Below are positions 17,070 to 27,148 of a DNA stretch of 64,000 nt, piece by piece; the stretch's first letter is position 1, and the number at the start of each line of letters is the position of its first letter. The notes beneath the pieces were generated by a model. That model saw only the letters and a list, made by a program, of their open reading frames with translations, was not told where the DNA came from and did not search any database. The DNA is from TOLSYN sp963849065. GTDB taxonomy: Bacteria > Acidobacteriota > Terriglobia > Terriglobales > Acidobacteriaceae. The stretch lies in contig CAWKFM010000001.1 of the NCBI GenBank assembly GCA_963849065.1, positions 558,001-622,000 on the forward strand, written 5' to 3'. The translations under genes were made by a program, and so were the position numbers.

Positions 17070-17294
17070 ATGCCACGTATTCGTAACAAGACTCCCAAGG
17101 TGCAGGCTCCGGCCGGCACGCGGATGAAGCTGAAGTGGGTAATCTCGGGCAACAGCACGCCAGCCGATCAGCGGTTGGTGATCAAGGGCCTGGGCTTTAC
17201 CCGCCTGAACCAGGTAATTGAGCGCGAGGACACGCTGTCGATTCGCGGCATGGTGGCTAAGGTGCCGCACCTGATCCAGATCGTCGGCGAGTAG
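17070..17294 (+). CDS. rpmD: 50S ribosomal protein L30
   Basis: L30 is a small ferredoxin-like-fold protein of the large subunit. The family part starts near residue 20 with LKWVISGNSTPADQRLVIKG. It continues with the L30 core LNQVIEREDTLSIRGMVAKV. At 74 residues it is about 14 longer at the N-terminus than the common bacterial form. It sits between rpsE and rplO in standard order. Confidence 0.93.
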   Translation: MPRIRNKTPKVQAPAGTRMKLKWVISGNSTPADQRLVIKGLGFTRLNQVIEREDTLSIRGMVAKVPHLIQIVGE

Positions 17295-17448
17295 GCCGGA
17301 AGATCACATAACCGAGTCGCCTGAATTACCCGGGCGGCGCCAGGAAACAGCCCGCTCGCCACGGGGAACACCTCGATTTTCACTGGGATGTTCGGCGGTC
17401 ACAGACGGCCCATCGGCATGCGTGGCACCATGCCAAGGATAAAGAACA

Positions 17449-17925
17449 ATGAACCTGACAACGATTCGCAAGCCGGCCAAGGCGAACGAAAACCGCAAAC
17501 GCGTGGGCCGTGGCATGGGCTCGGGCATGGGCAAGACCTCGACCCGCGGCCACAAGGGACAGCGCTCGCGCTCCGGATCGCGCAGCATGCGCGGCTTTGA
17601 AGGCGGCCAGATGCCGCTGCACCGCCGCCTGCCTAAGCGCGGCTTCGTCAACATTTTCAAGAAGGAATACCAGGTGGTGAACCTGTCGCGGCTGGCTGAG
17701 CTGGGCGTGACGGAGTTGACGCCCGAGGTTCTGCACTCCCTGGGCGTGATCAGCAAGCAGAACGGGCTGATTAAAGTGCTGGGCGTGGGCGAGTTGAGCG
17801 CGGCAATCACGGTGTATGCCCACAAGTTCAGCGAGACGGCGCAGCAGAAGATCACGGCTGCGGGCGGCAAGGCAGAAATTCTCCAAGTAAAGCAGCCGGC
17901 AGCGATCAAGCGCGGCAAGAAGTAA
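17449..17925 (+). CDS. rplO: 50S ribosomal protein L15
   Basis: L15 is a late-assembly protein with a long glycine-rich N-terminal arm. The 158-residue product has the arm RKRVGRGMGSGMGKTSTRGH and then RGFEGGQMPLHRRLPKRGF. Its C-terminal domain ends near KITAAGGKAEILQ with a basic tail. The spacer to secY holds the strongest hairpin of the operon. Confidence 0.96.
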   Translation: MNLTTIRKPAKANENRKRVGRGMGSGMGKTSTRGHKGQRSRSGSRSMRGFEGGQMPLHRRLPKRGFVNIFKKEYQVVNLSRLAELGVTELTPEVLHSLGVISKQNGLIKVLGVGELSAAITVYAHKFSETAQQKITAAGGKAEILQVKQPAAIKRGKK

Positions 17926-17944
17926 GTCCGCCCAATTAAGATCA

Positions 17945-17978
17945 CCCAGGCCCGTCTGCAGCGAACAGACGGGCTGGG
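17945..17978 (+). other. Stable 13-pair hairpin between rplO and secY
   Basis: CCCAG-GCCCGTCTG pairs with CAGACGGGC-TGGG around CAGCGAA, with a single bulged G. No T-run follows. It could reduce secY expression relative to ribosomal proteins by partial termination or by protecting mRNA ends; that is inference. Confidence 0.6.
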
Positions 17979-18040
17979 CCGGGTTCCTCTGCAAAGGGGA
18001 GCCGCGGCCCGAACAGCACAGGCACAGAGGTTCTGCATCC

Positions 18041-19444
18041 ATGTTCGAGAAGCTGGCGAACATCTTCAAAATTCCGGACCTGCGCAAGCGCGTCGTGTTC
18101 ACGCTTGGGCTGCTCGCCGTCTACCGCATTGGCGGCCACCTGCCGACGCCCGGCATTGATCCCGCGGCCCTGGCACGCTTGTTTGCCAACGCCGGCGGCG
18201 GTTTGCTGGGCTTCGTCGATCTGTTCAGCGGCGGCAACCTGCGCCGGCTGACCATTTTCGCCCTGGGCATCATGCCCTACATTACCGCCTCGATCATTCT
18301 GCAGCTGCTCACCGTGGTATATGAGCCGCTTGCGCGGTTGCAGAAAGAAGGCGCGCTTGGCCAGAAAAAGATCACCCAGTGGACCCGCTACCTGACCGTG
18401 GGGCTCAGCGTCATGCAGTCGTTCGGCATCGCCATGACCCTGCAGCACGGTGTTGGCGGCGAGCAGTTGGTGCGCAATCCCGGCGTGAGTTTTGTGGCGA
18501 TGACGGTGCTGACCCTTACCACCGGCACCACGTTCATCATGTGGCTGGGCGAGCAGATCACCGAGCGCGGCATCGGCAACGGTATGTCGCTGATCATCTT
18601 TACCGGCATCGTGGTGGGACTGCCACGCGCGGTGGTGGAACTCTACCAGAAGGCGACCAGCGGCGGAGCCCTGGGTCCGCTCGGCATCGTGGTGCTGCTG
18701 GCGTTAATGATCTTGGTGGTCGCATTCATCGTCTTCGTGGAGCGCAGCGAGCGCCGGATTCCGGTGCAGTACGCCAAACGGGTAGTGGGACGCAAGGTAA
18801 TGGGCGGACAATCCACCCATCTTCCCCTGCGCGTCAACTCCGGCGGCGTGATGCCGGTCATCTTTGCCAGCTCGGTGCTGACCCTTCCGCAGACGCTGGG
18901 CTATGCGTTGCAGAATAACCGCTACTTCGGCAGCTTCTTCGCTGGGCTCAGCAAGGCTCTGGGCTGGGGCGAGCCGCTGCACACGTTCCTGTATGCGGTG
19001 GGAATTCTGTTTTTTGCCTACTTCTACGTGTCAATCGTTTTCAATCCCAAGGATGTGAGCGACAACATGCAGAAGTACGGCGGATTTATTCCGGGCATCC
19101 GGCCGGGCGTGCGCACCAGCAACTACATCAATGACGTGCTGACCCGCATCACCCTGGTGGGAGCGCTGTACCTGATTCTCATCTCGCTGATTCCGGAGTG
19201 GATGATCGCCGGTATTCACCTGAACAATCTGCCGGTGTGGATGGGTGGCGCGATGTTTGATCACCTGCCCAACTGGATACTGCACGGTTTGAACGTGAAC
19301 TTCTACTTTGGCGGCACTTCGTTGCTGATCGTGGTGGGCGTGGCGATGGATACGGTCAACCAGATCGAGTCGCAGCTCATCATGCGCCACTACGAGGGAT
19401 TCACTCCGAAAAGTGGGCGCGTCCGCGGACGCAGAGCATGGTAA
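18041..19444 (+). CDS. secY: Preprotein translocase subunit SecY
   Basis: SecY is the ten-helix channel for Sec-dependent protein export and membrane insertion. The 467-residue product has the N-terminal segment LRKRVVFTLGLLAVYRIGGH. The plug and TM2 region GLLGFVDLFSGGNLRRLTIF and the cytoplasmic loop with FVERSERRIPVQYAKRVVG are also present. The C-terminal tail is basic. It follows rplO and precedes adk, a common spc-operon arrangement. Confidence 0.96.
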   Translation: MFEKLANIFKIPDLRKRVVFTLGLLAVYRIGGHLPTPGIDPAALARLFANAGGGLLGFVDLFSGGNLRRLTIFALGIMPYITASIILQLLTVVYEPLARLQKEGALGQKKITQWTRYLTVGLSVMQSFGIAMTLQHGVGGEQLVRNPGVSFVAMTVLTLTTGTTFIMWLGEQITERGIGNGMSLIIFTGIVVGLPRAVVELYQKATSGGALGPLGIVVLLALMILVVAFIVFVERSERRIPVQYAKRVVGRKVMGGQSTHLPLRVNSGGVMPVIFASSVLTLPQTLGYALQNNRYFGSFFAGLSKALGWGEPLHTFLYAVGILFFAYFYVSIVFNPKDVSDNMQKYGGFIPGIRPGVRTSNYINDVLTRITLVGALYLILISLIPEWMIAGIHLNNLPVWMGGAMFDHLPNWILHGLNVNFYFGGTSLLIVVGVAMDTVNQIESQLIMRHYEGFTPKSGRVRGRRAW

Positions 19445-19483
19445 AGTACGTAGCCTTGAGATTAAGAATGGGAGGGCCGCGCG

Positions 19484-20233
19484 ATGGGAATTGAGAGTAT
19501 CCATAAACCTGCCGAGGCCAAAGCCAAGGCAGGGATTGTGGTGGGTCCGGTCATCCTTCTGGGGGCTCCGGGTGCCGGCAAAGGAACGCAGGCGCAACGG
19601 ATCACGGACTACTTTGGCACCCCGCAGATTTCGACCGGCGATATTTTGCGCGATCATATTCGGCGTGGCACCGAACTCGGGCTGCAGGCCCGGGCGCAGA
19701 TGGAGCAGGGGCAATTGGTGGGCGACCAGGTGGTCTGCGACATGGTTGCCGACCGTATCGCGCAGCCGGATTGTGCGACCGGCTTCATTTTGGATGGTTT
19801 TCCGCGAACCGTGAAGCAGGCCCAGTGGCTCGACCGCCATCTGGCCCAGAAGCATTACTTTGAGACCGACCATGGCTGCCGCAAACAGCCGATTGTGATC
19901 CAACTTACGGTGGAGTATAATCATCTACTGCAAAGGCTGACCGGGCGCCGTACCTGTCCCACCTGCGGGCGGATCTACAACGCGAATATCTCCTCCCAGA
20001 AGCCGCTGGTTGAAGGCGTGTGCGACCTTGATGGCTCCGCTCTGGTCACGCGCAAGGATGACCGCGAGGAAGTTATCATGGAGCGGCTTAAGAACTATGA
20101 GGCTCAGACGCTACCGCTGTCGGACTACTACGGGATGAAGAAACGGCTGGTTGAAATCGACGGCTCGATCGCGGACGTGGACGCGATTACGGCGGAAGTG
20201 CGCAAGGCAATTGAACATGGCGATTGTCTGTAA
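19484..20233 (+). CDS. adk: Adenylate kinase, zinc-lid type
   Basis: The enzyme converts ATP plus AMP into two ADP in the cytoplasm. The P-loop GAPGAGKGTQ is at residues 27-36, about 20 residues later than usual because of an N-terminal extension. Substrate motifs are DGFPRT and, in the lid, CPTCGRIYN followed by a further Cys and Asp. These form a zinc-binding lid of the Gram-positive type (three Cys, one Asp). The product has 249 residues and its end overlaps map by 17 nt. Confidence 0.95.
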   Translation: MGIESIHKPAEAKAKAGIVVGPVILLGAPGAGKGTQAQRITDYFGTPQISTGDILRDHIRRGTELGLQARAQMEQGQLVGDQVVCDMVADRIAQPDCATGFILDGFPRTVKQAQWLDRHLAQKHYFETDHGCRKQPIVIQLTVEYNHLLQRLTGRRTCPTCGRIYNANISSQKPLVEGVCDLDGSALVTRKDDREEVIMERLKNYEAQTLPLSDYYGMKKRLVEIDGSIADVDAITAEVRKAIEHGDCL

Positions 20234-20966
20234 GTCGGCCGGCGAGATCGAAAAGATGCGGCGTAGCGGCCACATCGTTCGCCAGGTGCTGGACGCGATC
20301 TCGGCCATGGTTGCTCCCGGCCTGAGTACGATGGATTTGGAGCGGGCGGCGGAAAAGAAGATTCGGGAGCTCGGGGCTAAGCCCGCATTCAAGGGATATT
20401 ACGATTACCCCTGCGTGCTGTGCACCTCGATCAACCAGGAAGTGGTGCACGGCATCCCTTCGGAGACGCGGGTACTGGCGGCCGGCGACATCGTCTCGAT
20501 CGACTGCGGAGTGGTGCTGGACGGCTATTACGGCGATGCCGCAGTGACGGTTCCGGTGGGCGAGATCAGCGAGCAGGTCCGCACGCTGGTGACGGTGACC
20601 AAGGAGTCGCTGTATCAGGGAATTGCAGCCGCACAGGTGGGCGGCCGGGTTGGCGACATCGGCGCGGCGGTGCAGGAACACGTCGAGGCCGCCGGATTCA
20701 GCGTGGTGCGGGAGTTCGTGGGGCACGGCATCGGGACCAAGTTGCACGAGGACCCGCAGGTGCCCAACTACGGCGTGCGCGACCAGGGCCTGAAGCTGAA
20801 AGAAGGCATGGTGATTGCCATCGAACCGATGGTGAATGTCGGGCAGCCGTCGGTTCGGGTGTTGGAAGATAAGTGGACGGCGGTAACCCAGGACGGAAAG
20901 CCCAGCGCGCATTTCGAGCACTGCGTTGCCATTACAAAAGACGGTCCGGTAATTCTGACCGATTAG
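20217..20966 (+). CDS. map: Methionine aminopeptidase type I
   Basis: MetAP removes the initiator Met from nascent proteins. I start it at ATG 20217, giving 249 residues beginning MAIVCKSAGEIEKMRRSGHI. The longer in-frame ATG at 20151 lies deep in adk. The five metal ligands are visible: Asp in VLDG, Asp in YYGDAA, His in VGHGIG, Glu in AIEPM and Glu in HFEHC. It overlaps the end of adk, which implies translational coupling. Confidence 0.95.
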   Translation: MAIVCKSAGEIEKMRRSGHIVRQVLDAISAMVAPGLSTMDLERAAEKKIRELGAKPAFKGYYDYPCVLCTSINQEVVHGIPSETRVLAAGDIVSIDCGVVLDGYYGDAAVTVPVGEISEQVRTLVTVTKESLYQGIAAAQVGGRVGDIGAAVQEHVEAAGFSVVREFVGHGIGTKLHEDPQVPNYGVRDQGLKLKEGMVIAIEPMVNVGQPSVRVLEDKWTAVTQDGKPSAHFEHCVAITKDGPVILTD

Positions 20967-21010
20967 CTCCAGGCGCCGGGTCCCGGAGCTGGAATTGAAA
21001 CTGAGGTTGG

Positions 21011-21229
21011 ATGAGTAAGGAAGACGCGATTGAGGTAATGGCAATGGTTATCGAACCACTGCCCAATGCGATGTTCAGGGTCAAGCTTGAGAATGATCAC
21101 GAAGTGCTGGCGCACGTTTCAGGCAAGATGCGCAAGAACTTCATTCGCATTCTTCCGGGCGACCGCGTGGCCGTGGAGCTTTCCCCCTACGACCTGAACC
21201 GCGGACGCATCGTGTACCGCTACAAGTAG
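21011..21229 (+). CDS. infA: Translation initiation factor IF-1
   Basis: IF-1 binds the 30S A site during initiation. The 72-residue OB-fold protein has the standard length. It shows MSKEDAIEVMAMVIEPLPNA, the central HEVLAHVSGKMRKNFIRIL and the C-terminal DLNRGRIVYRYK. The preceding spacer contains an AGCTCC/GGAGCT hairpin. Its position before rpmJ and rpsM is standard. Confidence 0.95.
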   Translation: MSKEDAIEVMAMVIEPLPNAMFRVKLENDHEVLAHVSGKMRKNFIRILPGDRVAVELSPYDLNRGRIVYRYK

Positions 21230-21373
21230 CGGCAAAGTTCGCGCAACCCGTAATGGTCCTCTGGGCTGGCGGGCTTCTGCGTGTTTGTAGAACGGGCCGT
21301 GAGGTCCTATGGCAACAGGTTTCCTCCTTCGCGCGGTTGGCGGCGGAGTGGTGGATGAACAAGGAAGTGGCGA

Positions 21374-21487
21374 ATGAAAGTACGGGCTTCGGTAAAGAAG
21401 ATTTGTGACAAGTGCAAGGTGATCCACCGCCATGGGGTGGTGCGGGTGATCTGCGAAAACTCGAAACATAAGCAGCGCCAGGGCTAA
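21374..21487 (+). CDS. rpmJ: 50S ribosomal protein L36, zinc form
   Basis: This is a 37-residue protein found by reading the spacer between infA and rpsM. It begins MKVRASVKKICDKCK and keeps the zinc ligands C-x2-C-x12-C-x4-H. It therefore belongs to the zinc-containing (C+) class. AAGGAAGTGG lies just before the ATG. L36 stabilises 23S rRNA near the factor-binding region and is dispensable in some bacteria. Confidence 0.95.
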   Translation: MKVRASVKKICDKCKVIHRHGVVRVICENSKHKQRQG

Positions 21488-21545
21488 TTGCCCCGGGGTT
21501 CATTCATCAAGCTGCTCAACCCGACGTACAGAGTAGGATACAGAT

Positions 21546-21926
21546 ATGGCACGTATTGCAGGCGTCGATCTCCCGCGTAACAAGCAGGCACGGATCGCGC
21601 TCACTTATATCTACGGCATCGGCCAGCCCCGCGCGGTGAAGATCCTGGCGACGGCGGCGGTCGAACCGCTCAAGAAGATCCAGGATCTGAGCGAAGAGGA
21701 AGTCAATCGGATTCGTCAGGTGATCGAGAACGAAGGCCAGGTGGAAGGCGATCTGCGCAAGGAAATCTCGCTTCACATCAAGCGGCTGATTGAAATCGGC
21801 TCCTATCGCGGCAACCGTCACCGCCGCAGCCTGCCTGTCCGCGGACAGCGCACGCACACCAATGCCCGTACCCGCAAGGGTCCGCGCAAGGGAACGGTGG
21901 CCGGCAAGAAGAAGGCGACCAAGTAA
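21546..21926 (+). CDS. rpsM: 30S ribosomal protein S13
   Basis: S13 forms intersubunit bridges and touches the P-site tRNA. The 126-residue product starts MARIAGVDLPRNKQARIALT. The helix-two-turn-helix region has YIYGIGQPRAVKIL, and the basic C-terminal tail contains RHRRSLPVRGQRTHTNARTR. It opens the alpha-operon part (rpsM-rpsK-rpsD-rpoA-rplQ). Confidence 0.96.
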   Translation: MARIAGVDLPRNKQARIALTYIYGIGQPRAVKILATAAVEPLKKIQDLSEEEVNRIRQVIENEGQVEGDLRKEISLHIKRLIEIGSYRGNRHRRSLPVRGQRTHTNARTRKGPRKGTVAGKKKATK

Positions 21927-22042
21927 CCATCGCCTGGCCGCAAGGCCGCGACTTTCCGGAGGCCGCCTCCCGCGGCTGGTATGGAAAGCGCTTACTGGCA
22001 CAACGCCTACTGGTAACCCCAGACAGGAATTGAGAACGGAAT

Positions 22043-22471
22043 ATGGCAAAAGCAGCGAGCGCCGGCGCATCTGCGTCGGATAAGAAGAACAAGAACAAGA
22101 AGTTCAAGAAGAAAGAGCGCAAACACGTTCCTCACGGGATCGTGATGGTCACCGCTTCTTTCAACAACACCATCGTCACCATCAGCGACCCAACGGGCAA
22201 CGTGATCTCCTGGAAGAGCTCCGGCTCGCTTGGCTTCCGCGGCTCGCGCAAGGGCACGCCGTTTGCCGCGCAGCAAGCCGCCATGAACGCCGCCACCACG
22301 GCGCGCGATCACGGTCTGCGCTCGGTGGATGTGCGGGTCTCGGGACCGGGTTCGGGACGGGAATCGGCGATCCGTGCACTGGCCGCCGCCGGCATCGAAG
22401 TCCGCACCATTAAGGACGTGACTCCGGTTCCGCATAACGGCTGCCGTCCGCCCAAGAAGCGCCGCGTTTGA
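22043..22471 (+). CDS. rpsK: 30S ribosomal protein S11
   Basis: S11 lies on the platform near the E site. The family part begins near residue 29 with HGIVMVTASFNNTIVTISD. It includes GFRGSRKGTPFAAQQAA, VRVSGPGSGRESAIRAL and the C-terminal HNGCRPPKKRRV. A Lys/Ala-rich N-terminal extension makes it 142 residues. It lies in standard order between rpsM and rpsD. Confidence 0.96.
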   Translation: MAKAASAGASASDKKNKNKKFKKKERKHVPHGIVMVTASFNNTIVTISDPTGNVISWKSSGSLGFRGSRKGTPFAAQQAAMNAATTARDHGLRSVDVRVSGPGSGRESAIRALAAAGIEVRTIKDVTPVPHNGCRPPKKRRV

Positions 22472-22630
22472 TCGCAACACCGTAACCGCCACTGTTTACG
22501 CATTATGCTTGGCGGCGCCCCGGCTTGGATCGCCTGTACGTTTAGGGCCACTGCCGGATGACAAAGATTCGAGCGGGATGGAAGGGAATCCAACTCCTGT
22601 AAACCGCTCCCAGACCGAAGGAGAATCAAG

Positions 22631-23260
22631 TTGGCTCGCTATAAAGACGCAGTATGCCGCCTTTGCCGCCGCGATGGAACCAAGCTGTTCCTCAAGGGCG
22701 CAAAGTGCTTCATGGAAAAGTGTCCGGTGGAGAAGCGCAATTTCCCCCCCGGCCAGCATGGCAAGGACCGCAAGGCGAAGATCGTCGGATACGGTCTTCA
22801 GCTCCGCGAAAAACAGAAGGCCAAGCGCATGTACTTTGCGCAGGAGAGCCAGTTCCGCAACTACTTTGAGAAGGCCGCCAGCGCCAAGGGCGTTACCGGC
22901 GAAATCCTTCTGCAACAGCTGGAGCGCCGTCTGGATTCGGTGATCTACCGCCTGGGCTTTGCAGTCGCCCGCCGTCAGGCTCGCCAGCTGGTGCGCCACG
23001 GACACATTGCGGTGAACGGCCGCAAGGTCAATATTCCCTCGTACCAGGTCAGCGTGGGCGAGGAGATCGCAGTTCGCGAAAACAGCAAGAAGCTGGTGAT
23101 TCTGGAAGCAGCGAAGGAATTTGCTTCGCACCAGACCGCACCCAACTGGCTGGAGATCGACCGCGAGAATTACAAAGGGCGGGTGTTGTCGCTGCCAAGG
23201 CGCGAAGACATCAGCCTGCCGGTGAACGAACAGCTCATCGTCGAACTGTACAGCAAGTAG
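22631..23260 (+). CDS. rpsD: 30S ribosomal protein S4, zinc (C+) form
   Basis: S4 nucleates 16S rRNA folding and affects decoding accuracy. The start is TTG 22631 after GAAGGAGAATC, giving MARYKDAVCRLCRRDG. The N-terminal Cys residues (CRLC and then two in CFMEKC) form a zinc site. The S4 RNA-binding domain around RRLDSVIYRLGFAVARRQAR is intact. The product has 209 residues. In E. coli S4 represses the alpha operon; no matching leader structure can be asserted here. Confidence 0.96.
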   Translation: MARYKDAVCRLCRRDGTKLFLKGAKCFMEKCPVEKRNFPPGQHGKDRKAKIVGYGLQLREKQKAKRMYFAQESQFRNYFEKAASAKGVTGEILLQQLERRLDSVIYRLGFAVARRQARQLVRHGHIAVNGRKVNIPSYQVSVGEEIAVRENSKKLVILEAAKEFASHQTAPNWLEIDRENYKGRVLSLPRREDISLPVNEQLIVELYSK

Positions 23261-23318
23261 CGCGGGCCGGCGCTGCCGCAAACGTTGGGGCAGCGGCCGG
23301 GCCGAGGGATTCATGACA

Positions 23319-23390
23319 GCGGCACGGTGGGCAAGCCGTGCCGCCTGACCCTGTCTCGGACCAGATCCGCCTGCGGCGAGAGTCGCCGCA
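23319..23390 (+). other. Two strong hairpins in the rpsD-rpoA spacer
   Basis: GCGGCACGG/CCGTGCCGC forms a nine-pair stem (23319-23344). TGCGGCGA/TCGCCGCA forms an eight-pair stem with a three-base loop (23372-23390). A further CGCTGCC/GGCAGCG stem lies upstream. They end about 20 nt before the rpoA ribosome-binding site. Confidence 0.6.
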
Positions 23391-23422
23391 GTGCCAAACG
23401 GCCGAAGAAAGAGGAGAAAAGA

Positions 23423-24472
<1,050 letters not shown>

Positions 24473-24592
24473 GTGTTTCGCGGCAGCCGTCGCGAGGCGG
24501 CGGCCGCAACCTCCCGGCTCGGCCGACGGGGTTGAAGTAACGTTCAGTTCAGCCGGAACCGGTTCGGCTCCGGCGAGATTAAGGATAGAGTC

Positions 24593-25075
24593 ATGCGTCA
24601 TCGTGTAGCAGGTTGGAAACTGGGCCGGAACACCTCCCACCGGCGTGCATTGCTGCGGAATCTCGTCACCTCTCTGATCATCGAGGAGCGCATCGAGACC
24701 ACCGTCACCAAGGCCAAATTCATGAAAGCTCACGTCGAGAAGATGATCACGCTCGGCAAAAAAGGCGGGGTGGCAAACCGCCGCCTGGCCGCGTCGTTCC
24801 TGATGACGCCCGAGGCGGTTGACAAGCTGTTCAACACGGTCGGCCCGCGCTTTGGCGACCGCAACGGCGGCTATACGCGCATCATCCTCACCGGCTTCCG
24901 CAAGGGAGACGGCGGCGCCAAGGCGTTCATCGAAATTCTCGGCAGCGAGAAGGTGGTGGACGAGAAGCGCGAGAAGCGCGCCGAACTCCGCGCCAAGCGT
25001 GCCGAAGAGACGCGCAAGGCCATGGAACAGCAGGGCCCGGCAGCCGAAGGCGGCGAAGAGCCACCGGCCGAGTAG
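24593..25075 (+). CDS. rplQ: 50S ribosomal protein L17 with acidic C-terminal tail
   Basis: L17 lies near the tunnel exit on the large subunit. The core, from MRHRVAGWKLGRNTSHRRAL to GGYTRIILTGFRKGDGGAKA, is normal. A tail of about 40 residues, first Lys/Arg/Glu-rich and then Gly/Pro/Glu, gives 160 residues in place of about 120. It is the last gene of the operon, followed by a terminator. Confidence 0.95.
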   Translation: MRHRVAGWKLGRNTSHRRALLRNLVTSLIIEERIETTVTKAKFMKAHVEKMITLGKKGGVANRRLAASFLMTPEAVDKLFNTVGPRFGDRNGGYTRIILTGFRKGDGGAKAFIEILGSEKVVDEKREKRAELRAKRAEETRKAMEQQGPAAEGGEEPPAE

Positions 25076-25136
25076 TTTTCACATCTCAAGCAGAAGCCTC
25101 TCCGGCGAAGAGCCGGGGCGGCGGACGCAGGCATCG

Positions 25137-25163
25137 ATGCGCGCCTTCGGGCGCGCATTTTTA
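25137..25163 (+). terminator. Intrinsic terminator of the ribosomal-protein operon
   Basis: ATGCGCGCC, loop TTCG, GGCGCGCAT is a perfect nine-pair stem followed directly by TTTTATT. It lies 62 nt after the rplQ stop. It is the only hairpin plus T-run found after the long operon. Confidence 0.85.
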
Positions 25164-25262
25164 TTGGTGTTTAGATCGGTAATTGCGTTGTGAGTCAGAT
25201 GGCGGTTTGTATCCGACAATCCCGTTAAGCCGATCTGCGCAACAGATTATGTGGAAAACCCC

Positions 25263-25484
25263 TCAGCTGTCTTTGCGGTACAGCAGGTCGCGAATGGCCT
25301 GCCGCCGCGCCTCGTTCGCTTCGCTCTGAGACTTGCGGTCGAAGGTATCCGTGCGGTCCTTCGTTGCGCGGTCATCTTCTTCCGCGGCGCTGCATTCCGG
25401 GCAGCGGTTGGCGAAGCCGGGTTTGTCCGGCTTGAGTTCGAATTCCTCCGAGCAGATGACGCAGACTTTGATGGGATAAGCCAT
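25263..25484 (-). CDS. Small zinc-ribbon protein, function unknown
   Basis: The minus-strand ORF of 73 residues starts at ATG 25484 behind AGGGAG. The upstream in-frame start at 25538 is less likely. Two Cys pairs, CVIC near residue 8 and CPEC near residue 26, form a likely zinc ribbon. A charged helical tail rich in Glu, Asp, Arg and Lys follows. It resembles short zinc-ribbon proteins seen in many acidobacteria. It may bind nucleic acid or protein, but there is no specific evidence. It converges on rplQ. Confidence 0.75.
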   Translation of the reverse strand: MAYPIKVCVICSEEFELKPDKPGFANRCPECSAAEEDDRATKDRTDTFDRKSQSEANEARRQAIRDLLYRKDS

Positions 25485-25672
25485 AAAAAACTCCCTGTTG
25501 CTGATGGGAAATAGGATAACCCAACCGATTCCAACCATGGTATCCCTCGCACATTGTTGCCGGGGGCCGCTCGTATCTGGTTTTCCGGAAACGGCGCCCA
25601 GGCCAAAGCGCTTTCACGCCGGCCGCATCTCCGGTCCTGCCGGTTCCGGCCGCCGGGTGTACCATACTGTGC

Positions 25673-27148
25673 ATGATCGGCGATAAGTCCCAGCTGAGCC
25701 CTGCGGAACGGGCTGCAACTTCCACTTCCACCACGGGCGTCTACTCCTTCTATCTTGCCGGACAATGGCTGACCACGCCGCAGACTGTGGACGTGATCTC
25801 GCCTTATGACGGGCGCGTGATTGGGCGGGTTTCCATGGCGCAGCCGGAGCACTTGGAGCGCGCCATTCAAGCCTCGGCAGAAGCGTTCGCAGAGACTCGC
25901 AAGCTGCCCGCCTTCGAACGGCAGAAGGCGCTGGCCAAGGTCGCCTCGGAATTGACCGGACGCGCCGAGGAGTTCGCGCAATGCATCTCGGCCGAGGCGG
26001 GCAAGCCCATCCGCACCGCGCGCGGCGAGGTGGAGCGCGCGGCCTTTACCTTCAAGTACGCGGCGGAAGAAACGACCCGGCTGCAGGGCGAACTGCTTCC
26101 GCTGGATGTGATGCCGGCCGGCGCGCAACGCCTTGGCATGCTGCGAAGGTTTCCGCTAGGTCCGGTGGCGGCGATCACGCCCTTCAATTTTCCATTGAAC
26201 CTGGTGGCGCACAAGCTGGCTCCGGCGATGGCCGCAGGCTGCACGATGGTACTCAAGCCTGCAACCAAGACTCCCATGGTAGCGCTCATGCTGGCCGACG
26301 TGGTGGCGCGCTCGGGCTATCCGCAGGGGGCGGTCAGCATTCTTCCCATGACCAATCAAACCGCCGCTCCTCTCATTGAGGACGAGCGCTTCAAGCTGCT
26401 CACCTTTACCGGGTCCTCGGCGGTGGGATGGTCGCTGAAGGCGCGCGCCGGGAAGAAGAAAGTTGCGCTGGAGCTGGGCGGCAACGCGGGCTGCATCGTG
26501 CACTCGGACGCCGACCTGGACAAGGCAGTGGCGCGATGCGTGACCGGGGGCTTTGCCTATGCGGGACAAAGCTGCATCAGCGTGCAGCGCATTCTGGTGG
26601 AGCGGAGCGTCTTTGAGCAGTTCGCCGGAAAGTTGACCGAGGCGGCGCAGCAGTTGCGCACCGGCGACCCGTTTGACGACCGCACCGACGTAGGCCCGAT
26701 GATTCAGCTGGCCGACGCCGAGCGCGCCGAGCAGTGGATCGCCGAGGCCGTGCGCGAGGGCGCCAAGGTTCTGTGCGGAGGCACCCGCAACGGCTCCGTG
26801 CTGGCGCCCACGGTGCTCACCGGCACCACGGAAAAGCAGCGCGTGAACTGCCAGGAGATCTTTGCGCCGGTGGTGACAGTGGAAGCCTACGACGATTTCG
26901 GCAAGGCCATCGCGCAGGTCAACCGTTCGCCTTTCGGGCTGCAGGCAGGCGTGTTTACGCGCGACGTCGGGCGTCTGCTGCGCGCCTATGACGAGCTTGA
27001 GGTGGGCGCGGTGATCGGCGGCGACGTGCCGACCTTCCGCATCGATTCCATGCCATATGGAGGTGTGAAGGACTCCGGCAGCGGGCGCGAAGGCCTTCGC
27101 TATGCGATGGAGGAGATGACGGAACCGAGATTGCTCGTGATCTCCTGA
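25673..27148 (+). CDS. NAD(P)-dependent aldehyde dehydrogenase
   Basis: The 491-residue protein is a complete member of the aldehyde dehydrogenase superfamily, oxidising an aldehyde to the acid. The motif ITPFNFPLNLVAHK and VLKPATKTP bind the cofactor. FTGSSAVGW is in the Rossmann part. The catalytic base Glu267 is in VALELGGN, and the nucleophile Cys301 follows in FAYAGQSCISVQR. The C-terminal FRIDSMPYGGVKDSGSGREG is typical. Sequence alone suggests the glycolaldehyde/lactaldehyde/GapN-like branch, but the substrate is unknown. It stands as a single gene. Confidence 0.88.
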   Translation: MIGDKSQLSPAERAATSTSTTGVYSFYLAGQWLTTPQTVDVISPYDGRVIGRVSMAQPEHLERAIQASAEAFAETRKLPAFERQKALAKVASELTGRAEEFAQCISAEAGKPIRTARGEVERAAFTFKYAAEETTRLQGELLPLDVMPAGAQRLGMLRRFPLGPVAAITPFNFPLNLVAHKLAPAMAAGCTMVLKPATKTPMVALMLADVVARSGYPQGAVSILPMTNQTAAPLIEDERFKLLTFTGSSAVGWSLKARAGKKKVALELGGNAGCIVHSDADLDKAVARCVTGGFAYAGQSCISVQRILVERSVFEQFAGKLTEAAQQLRTGDPFDDRTDVGPMIQLADAERAEQWIAEAVREGAKVLCGGTRNGSVLAPTVLTGTTEKQRVNCQEIFAPVVTVEAYDDFGKAIAQVNRSPFGLQAGVFTRDVGRLLRAYDELEVGAVIGGDVPTFRIDSMPYGGVKDSGSGREGLRYAMEEMTEPRLLVIS

